From Microbacterium sp. W4I20 (GTDB taxonomy: Bacteria; Actinomycetota; Actinomycetes; Actinomycetales; Microbacteriaceae), in NCBI RefSeq assembly GCF_030816505.1, contig NZ_JAUSYB010000001.1, forward strand, positions 744,001-808,000: a stretch of DNA of 64,000 bases. The letters run 5' to 3'. Below the pieces are notes generated by a model. It did not search any database. It saw nothing but the letters and a program-made list of their open reading frames with translations, and was not told the DNA's origin. Position numbers and translations under genes: made by a program. Below are positions 59,339-64,000 of the stretch, one piece after another. Every line of letters starts with the position of its first letter. Positions within the stretch are counted from its first letter, which is position 1.

Positions 59339-60757
59339 ATGCCTCAGCGCCGATCGCACGTCGCCCCCTCCGCCGCACAGACCGAGCTCGCCGCCGCCCT
59401 GGCATCGCTCAGAGAGTCGCTCGACGCACCGGTCGAGTTCCCGTCCGAGGTCCTCGCCGAAGCAGAGGCATCGACCGCCGCGACCCCCGACCTCGATCTG
59501 CGCGACATCCCGTTCGCGACCCTCGACCCCGCGGGTTCGCGCGACCTCGACCAGGCATTCCACCTCGAGCGCGCGGGCTCCGGATACGCGGTCCGCTATG
59601 CCATCGCCGATGTGCCCGCATTCGTCACACCCGGCGGTGCCGTCGACACCGAGGCTCGCCGCCGAGGGCAGACGCTGTATGCAGCGGACGGCAGGATCCC
59701 GCTGCATCCGCCCGTCCTCAGCGAAGACCGCGCCTCCCTGCTCCCCGACGTCGATCGCCCCGCCCTGGTGTGGACGTTCGCGCTCGACGTCGAAGGCGTC
59801 GTCACCGATTTCCGTCTGGAGCGCGCCCTCATCAGATCTCGCGCGCAGCTCGATTACGTCTCGACACAGCAGGCACTCGACCGCTACGAGGACGGCCCCG
59901 CCGGTCTGCTGCCCGAGATCGGCGCCCTGCGGCTCGAACAGGAGCGTCTGCGCGGCGGCGCGAGCCTCAACCTCCCCGACGAGGAGGTCGTGCGGAACGC
60001 GGACGGCACCTACGGCATCGAACGCACCAGCCCACTTCCCGTGGAGGAGTGGAACGCCCAGCTTTCGTTGATGACGGGGATGGCCGCGGCATCCCTGATG
60101 CTCGACGCCGGCGTCGGGATACTGCGGACCATGCCGGAGCCCGACGACGATGCCTTCGACGCCTTCCGCCACCAGACCGAAGCGCTCGGTCGACCCTGGA
60201 CATCCGGAACCTATGGCGAGTATCTCCGCGCCCTCGACCGAGCCGATCCGCTGACGCTCCCCGTCCTGCAGGCTGCCGCCTCGCTGTTCCGCGGCGCCGG
60301 CTACCTGGCCTTCGATGGCACGCCTCCGAAAGACGCCGTCCAGGCCGCGATCGCCGCTCCCTACGCCCACGTCACGGCTCCACTGCGACGGCTCGTCGAC
60401 CGCTGGTCGCTCGCCATCTGCCTCGAGACGTCGAACGGACGCGAGGCACCGGCGTGGGCTCGCGAGTCACTCGATCAGCTCCCGGCGCTCATGCAGGAGT
60501 CGGGTCAGCGCGCGTCGCGGCTCAACGCCGCCACGATCAACTGCGTGGAAGCAGCCCTCCTCACCCCGCTGGTCGGCACCGAGATCGATGCGACCGTCAT
60601 CGAGCTGCGCGGCGAGCGCGCCCAGATCCAGATCGCGGATCCCGCGGTCACGGCCTCCGCGCCGATCCCGGCCGGCGTGAAGCCCGGCGACGTGGTGCGC
60701 CTCCGCATCCTCCGCGCCGACGTCGCCCTCGGTGAGGTGGAGTTCTCGGCCGGGTAG
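59339..60757 (+). CDS. RNB-domain ribonuclease (RNase II/R-like)
   Basis: The 472-residue protein has an RNB catalytic core: LDPAGSRDLDQAFHLER with the metal-binding aspartates, YAIADVPAFVTPG, and the C-terminal signature APYAHVTAPLRRLVDRWSLAI. It lacks N-terminal cold-shock domains, and its C-terminal S1-like part is short, as in the compact actinobacterial RNB proteins. It should degrade RNA 3' to 5' hydrolytically. The stop TAG forms part of the next gene's -10 element. Confidence 0.92.
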   Translation: MPQRRSHVAPSAAQTELAAALASLRESLDAPVEFPSEVLAEAEASTAATPDLDLRDIPFATLDPAGSRDLDQAFHLERAGSGYAVRYAIADVPAFVTPGGAVDTEARRRGQTLYAADGRIPLHPPVLSEDRASLLPDVDRPALVWTFALDVEGVVTDFRLERALIRSRAQLDYVSTQQALDRYEDGPAGLLPEIGALRLEQERLRGGASLNLPDEEVVRNADGTYGIERTSPLPVEEWNAQLSLMTGMAAASLMLDAGVGILRTMPEPDDDAFDAFRHQTEALGRPWTSGTYGEYLRALDRADPLTLPVLQAAASLFRGAGYLAFDGTPPKDAVQAAIAAPYAHVTAPLRRLVDRWSLAICLETSNGREAPAWARESLDQLPALMQESGQRASRLNAATINCVEAALLTPLVGTEIDATVIELRGERAQIQIADPAVTASAPIPAGVKPGDVVRLRILRADVALGEVEFSAG

Positions 60758-60760
60758 CCT
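60755..60760 (+). promoter_or_regulatory. -10 element (TAGCCT) of leaderless nucleotidyltransferase gene
   Basis: TAGCCT overlaps the RNB stop codon; GACCGC and GTG 60767 follow. Confidence 0.5.
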
Positions 60761-60766
60761 GACCGC

Positions 60767-61459
60767 GTGGACCATCTCGCCGCCGCCGAACGATTCATCG
60801 CCCGCTCATATCCCCGCGCCTCGACGGCCGTCGTGGGCGGCAGCACTGCGCGGGGCGAGCGCACGGCGACCAGCGACATCGACCTGCTGCTCATCGGGGA
60901 CGCCCTGTTCGACGATGCCTCGCAGACGAGTGAGGCCTCGACCCACAGGTTCGAGGGAGAGACGATCGAGGTGTTCGCGTACACGCCCACCGGGTTCGCC
61001 GAGTGGGCGGAGCGTGGTGTCTCTCAGCATCGGCCCGTGATCGTCGACATGCTCGTTGAGGGCATCGCGATCCGCGAGGATTCCCGCACCGCAGAGCTGC
61101 GGCGGCACTGGCGGATGATTCTGGATGCCGGGCCGACGATCGACGTCGCCGAGTCGGCGTTCCGTCGCTACGTCATCACCGATGTGCTCGATGATCTCCG
61201 CGACGCCACCGATCCGCTGGAGCGCCACGTGCTGTCGTCCGTGCTGTTCGAGCGGACCGCCGAACTGATGCTGCTCACGAACCATCGCTGGGTCGCGATC
61301 GGCAAGTGGCTTCCTCGTCGACTCCGTGCGCTCGACGCGCGACGCGCAGACGCGCTCAGCGCCCCGTTGCTCGCGGGCGACCACACCGCCTTCGCGGATC
61401 GCGTGGCAGAGGAGCTCGACCGCGCGGGAGGCAGGGTGCAGGAGGGTTTCGTCCGCTGA
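60767..61459 (+). CDS. nucleotidyltransferase domain protein
   Basis: The 230-residue protein has the minimal NTase motif GGSTARGERTATSDIDLLLIG (GS...DxD) and then a helical C-terminal domain. It resembles MNT-type or aminoglycoside-nucleotidyltransferase-like proteins. No HEPN toxin partner is adjacent, so a toxin-antitoxin role is not supported. Substrate unknown. Confidence 0.88.
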   Translation: MDHLAAAERFIARSYPRASTAVVGGSTARGERTATSDIDLLLIGDALFDDASQTSEASTHRFEGETIEVFAYTPTGFAEWAERGVSQHRPVIVDMLVEGIAIREDSRTAELRRHWRMILDAGPTIDVAESAFRRYVITDVLDDLRDATDPLERHVLSSVLFERTAELMLLTNHRWVAIGKWLPRRLRALDARRADALSAPLLAGDHTAFADRVAEELDRAGGRVQEGFVR

Positions 61460-61493
61460 GCCGCCGGCCGTCGGGCCGCGAGCCGCGCTGCCG

Positions 61494-62357
61494 TCAGCCC
61501 GCCGGTACCGCCGTGGTCGTCATGACCAGCAGCTGAGGATCCGTCAGGTCGAGGGCGATCGAGATCGAGGCGAACTCGGAGAGTGCGTGGACGTGGGTGC
61601 CGCCGCACAGGATGACCGCTTCTCCTTCGGGGAGCTCGCAGTGCCAGCGGCGCCGATCCACGATGGTCGGGCCGTCCGTCTCGATGCGACTCGCAGCGCC
61701 GGAAGCCACCCATGCGGCGAGCTGCGCATTGGCTGCGGCCTCGCGGCTCGCGAGCGTCGCTGCGAAGGTCTCGGTGTCGAACCCCGCTCGACGCAGGCTC
61801 TTGCCGAGCCGGTACTCGTCGACGCTGCCGTCCTCATGGATGCGACTGAACTGATTCGCGCGACCCTCGAAGTCCGGATTGCCGAGAGCATCCGCCCCCG
61901 GGTCCTTCCGCCACAGGTCTGCGACGGCGAGGTCGAGTGCGAGCGAAGCGAGGTGGCAGGCGGTGTGCCCTCGGCTGAGACCTGCCCGACGACCGGCATC
62001 CGCTGTCAACGAGACAGTCGCTCCGGGGCTCAGCCAGTCGGGAGCCGCTCCGGCGAGCCGATGGCCCACCAGCCACGTCCACCCTTCGGCGCCACGCTTG
62101 ACGGGGATGTCGCTCCCGACCGCGAACCGGCCGTCGTCGCTCACCGCAGCCATGACGGCCTCGGTGACCTCGACCCGCTCCGCTCCGGCGGTCAGCTCGC
62201 CGGAGTCGCCCGGCTGATCCGGCCACGTGTGGTCCACAGGATGGAACGGCGTCGCGTCGACCACGACCACCACTCCGTCCGGGCCCGTCTCGACACGACT
62301 GACGGTGGCGTCGCCGTGGACGGAGCCGTCGGCGAAGGAGACGATCGTGGACGACAT
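61494..62357 (-). CDS. AlaX-like alanyl-tRNA editing/metal-dependent hydrolase
   Basis: The 287-residue protein has the threonyl/alanyl-tRNA editing fold: ATPFHPVDHTWPDQPGDSG in the beta-barrel, the zinc motif HTACH (His131, His135), and CGGTHV with the third and fourth ligands. Such stand-alone proteins remove mischarged Ser or Gly from tRNA-Ala, but close relatives are uncharacterised. It starts 41 nt after the ispG stop, so it may be cotranscribed. AGGAG precedes ATG. Confidence 0.88.
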   Translation of the reverse strand: MSSTIVSFADGSVHGDATVSRVETGPDGVVVVVDATPFHPVDHTWPDQPGDSGELTAGAERVEVTEAVMAAVSDDGRFAVGSDIPVKRGAEGWTWLVGHRLAGAAPDWLSPGATVSLTADAGRRAGLSRGHTACHLASLALDLAVADLWRKDPGADALGNPDFEGRANQFSRIHEDGSVDEYRLGKSLRRAGFDTETFAATLASREAAANAQLAAWVASGAASRIETDGPTIVDRRRWHCELPEGEAVILCGGTHVHALSEFASISIALDLTDPQLLVMTTTAVPAG

Positions 62358-62398
62358 GGAACTCCTGCTGTCAGGGGGAGGATCGCTGCGAGAGCGAA

Positions 62399-63550
62399 TC
62401 AGACGGTGACGACCTGGGCGGTGCCGAGAGGCGCCGCGGGGCCCATCTCCGCGGCGATGCGGTTCGCCTCTTCGATCAGCGTGGCGACGATGTCCGCCTC
62501 GGGCACCGTCTTGATGACCTCACCCTTCACGAAGATCTGGCCCCTGCCGTTGCCGGAAGCGACACCGAGGTCAGCCTCGCGCGCCTCGCCGGGACCGTTC
62601 ACGACGCAGCCCATCACGGCCACTCGCAGCGGCACGGTCATGTCCTTGAGGCCCTCGGTCACGTCTTCCGCCAGCGTGTAGACGTCGACCTGCGCGCGCC
62701 CGCAGGACGGGCACGACACGATCTCGAGCTTGCGCTCCCGCAGGTTCAGCGACTGCAGGATCTGATGGCCGACCTTGACCTCTTCGGCGGGCGGGGCGGA
62801 CAGCGAGACACGGATGGTGTCTCCGATGCCCTCGCTGAGCAGAATGCCGAACGCCGTGGCGCTCTTGATCGTTCCCTGGAACGCGGGCCCGGCCTCGGTC
62901 ACCCCGAGGTGCAGAGGCCAGTCCCCCATCTGCGCGAGCTGACGGTAGGCCTGCACCATGATCACCGGATCGTTGTGCTTGACCGAGATCTTGAAGTCAT
63001 GGAAATCGTGCTCCTCGAAGAGCGATGCCTCCCAGCGCGCGCTCTCGGCGAGCGCCTCGGGAGTCGCCTTGCCGTACTTCTGCAGCAGACGCGGGTCGAG
63101 CGATCCGGCGTTCACGCCGATGCGAAGGGAGACTTCGGCGTCTTTCGCGGCCTTGGCGATCGCGCCGACCTGATCGTCGAACTTGCGGATATTCCCCGGG
63201 TTGACGCGAACCGCAGCGCACCCGGCATCGATCGCCTGGAACACGTACTTCGGCTGGAAGTGGATGTCGGCGATCACCGGGATCTGGCTCTTCTTCGCGA
63301 TGATGTGCAGCACATCCGCGTCTTCCTGCGTCGGCACCGCCACGCGCACGATCTCGCAGCCCGATGCCGTGAGTTCGGCGATCTGCTGGAGGGTGCCGTT
63401 GATGTCGGTCGTCTTCGTGGTCGTCATCGACTGCACGCTGACGGGGGCATCTCCTCCCACCAGCACCTTGCCGACCTTGATCTGGCGGGACTTGCGGCGC
63501 GGGGCGAGGACGACGGGGACCTTCGGCATCCCAAGATTCACTGCTGGCAC
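62399..63550 (-). CDS. ispG: 4-hydroxy-3-methylbut-2-en-1-yl diphosphate synthase
   Basis: IspG (GcpE) is a 4Fe-4S enzyme of the MEP isoprenoid pathway. The 383-residue protein shows [56 protein letters not shown], and the cluster Cys residues in [14 protein letters not shown] and [17 protein letters not shown] 63550 is preceded by TAGGCT at 6 nt, predicting a leaderless mRNA. Confidence 0.97.
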   Translation of the reverse strand: MPAVNLGMPKVPVVLAPRRKSRQIKVGKVLVGGDAPVSVQSMTTTKTTDINGTLQQIAELTASGCEIVRVAVPTQEDADVLHIIAKKSQIPVIADIHFQPKYVFQAIDAGCAAVRVNPGNIRKFDDQVGAIAKAAKDAEVSLRIGVNAGSLDPRLLQKYGKATPEALAESARWEASLFEEHDFHDFKISVKHNDPVIMVQAYRQLAQMGDWPLHLGVTEAGPAFQGTIKSATAFGILLSEGIGDTIRVSLSAPPAEEVKVGHQILQSLNLRERKLEIVSCPSCGRAQVDVYTLAEDVTEGLKDMTVPLRVAVMGCVVNGPGEAREADLGVASGNGRGQIFVKGEVIKTVPEADIVATLIEEANRIAAEMGPAAPLGTAQVVTV

Positions 63551-63643
63551 CCGTCCAGCCTACGCCGCCAGGATGCACGAGGGCTGGATACGGCCTCCAT
63601 CCGTCTTCGCGTCACGCGCCCGAGGCGCACACCGGCGGTGTGG

Positions 63644-63649
63644 TAGTTT
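63644..63649 (+). promoter_or_regulatory. -10 element (TAGTTT) of the trp leader
   Basis: TAGTTT ends 7 nt before the trpL ATG, so the leader peptide may be translated from a leaderless transcript. No TTGACA-like -35 is seen. Confidence 0.5.
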
Positions 63650-63656
63650 TCACCCC

Positions 63657-63692
63657 ATGCTCGCGAACGTCACCTGGTGGCCCGCCTCCTAG
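63657..63692 (+). CDS. trpL: trp operon leader peptide
   Basis: An 11-codon ORF encodes MLANVTWWPAS with tandem Trp codons. It is followed by a hairpin set ending in a U-rich terminator and then trpE, the classical arrangement for ribosome-mediated attenuation. The stop codon sits in the first hairpin. There is no Shine-Dalgarno; a -10 element lies 7 nt upstream. Confidence 0.88.
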   Translation: MLANVTWWPAS

Positions 63693-63743
63693 GCGGTGTG
63701 TTCGCGTTCCCACGAATTCAGACCGCCTCCGGGGCGGTCTTTT
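63682..63743 (+). promoter_or_regulatory. trp attenuator (pause, antiterminator and terminator hairpins)
   Basis: Segment 1 CCGCCT (63682-63687) pairs with segment 2 AGGCGG (63691-63696). Segment 2 extended (AGGCGGT, 63691-63697) can instead pair with segment 3 ACCGCCT (63722-63728), the antiterminator. Segment 3 pairs with segment 4, AGACCGCC (63720-63727) and GGCGGTCT (63733-63740), followed by TTTT, the terminator. Confidence 0.85.
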
Positions 63744-63780
63744 CGTTGAGCCGAGCCGGAGCCCTGCACAGGAGACATCG

Positions 63781-64000
63781 ATGACCCTCTCACGACTCGC
63801 CGAGCTCAGCGCCGACCCGGCGGCATCCTTCGTGCTCATCGCACGCGACGGCGCCGACACCGTCGAGCTCCTCACGGGCGATGTGATCGATGTCGATCTG
63901 CTCGGCGACATCCCCCTCGACATCGACGGCGTGCCACGCGAGGTCTTCGCGCTGGTTCCGTATCGCCAGGTGCGAGAGCGCGGGTTCGTCGCCCAGGAGG
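63781..64000 (+). CDS. trpE: anthranilate synthase component I (5' part)
   Basis: The window ends 73 codons into the gene. The N-terminal MTLSRLAELSADPAASFVLIARDGADTVELLTGDVIDVDLL and VFALVPYRQVRERGF match actinobacterial TrpE. AGGAGACATCG precedes ATG, so unlike trpL it uses a Shine-Dalgarno. TrpE makes anthranilate from chorismate. Position after a Trp leader and attenuator supports the call. Confidence 0.88.
   Translation, partial: MTLSRLAELSADPAASFVLIARDGADTVELLTGDVIDVDLLGDIPLDIDGVPREVFALVPYRQVRERGFVAQE

Noticed and set aside
60767..61459. MNT/HEPN toxin-antitoxin module
   Set aside because: The nucleotidyltransferase motif is present but there is no adjacent HEPN protein, and the protein is longer than MNT antitoxins.
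1..64000. tRNA genes, CRISPR arrays, insertion sequences, attachment sites and replication origins
   Set aside because: I looked in the gaps for cloverleaf ends, regular repeats, transposase ORFs and DnaA-box clusters and saw none; gaps are short and nearly all bases are coding.

Overview
The window is high-GC (about 70% by eye) actinobacterial chromosomal DNA. The gene order, protein sequences and leaderless promoters point to Microbacteriaceae, most likely Microbacterium. This is inferred from family recognition by eye; no database search was run. I see no rRNA, tRNA, CRISPR array, insertion sequence, integrase or phage gene.

The minus strand carries a conserved housekeeping series read from right to left: ispG, proS, nusA, ylxR, infB, rbfA, truB, ribF, rpsO, pnp and dapB. 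In many Actinobacteria these translation, RNA-metabolism and lysine genes lie close together. Here blocks of other genes separate them: a monoamine oxidase and a LOG protein (proS/nusA); mutY and a large LuxR regulator (rbfA/truB); two small membrane proteins (truB/ribF); about 17 kb from ribF to rpsO; and about 20 kb from rpsO to pnp. rimP, usually just upstream of nusA, is absent from the window.

Region by region. 0-6 kb: OsmC, a membrane protein, dapB, a histidine phosphatase, an aldo/keto-reductase-like protein lacking all four catalytic residues, and pnp with an Actino-pnp-like RNA leader. 6-10.6 kb: UDP-glucose dehydrogenase, a glycosyltransferase/SGNH-hydrolase fusion, DedA and a DUF5302 protein. 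10.6-14.2 kb: dctA divergent from a DcuS/DcuR-like two-component system. 14-24.7 kb: flavin oxidoreductases, an acyltransferase, a serine hydrolase, the iron-uptake operon efeUOB behind a DtxR/IdeR-like box, a 2OG-Fe(II) oxygenase, and a winged-helix regulator with a membrane protein behind two tandem palindromes. 25.7-43 kb: rpsO, MFS, YceI, FKBP, a GntR-FCD-Cache regulator, PrsW, a fumarylacetoacetase-family enzyme, aspA, a frameshifted metallophosphoesterase, TetR, the Pit phosphate transporter behind a PHO-box-like triple repeat, a frameshifted S9 peptidase, pfkA and a SNF2-like helicase. 43-64 kb: ribF through ispG, an RNB ribonuclease, a nucleotidyltransferase, an AlaX-like editing protein, and the start of a trp operon with a leader peptide (tandem Trp codons), an attenuator and the 5' end of trpE.

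The most striking small-scale feature is regulatory. At least sixteen genes have a TAnnnT -10 hexamer exactly 6 nt before the start codon, which predicts leaderless transcription. Other notable points are the trp attenuator with a possibly leaderless leader peptide, a 7-codon leaderless ORF overlapping the MFS start, two frameshifted genes 3.5 kb apart (real mutations or assembly errors), and several uncommon domain fusions.
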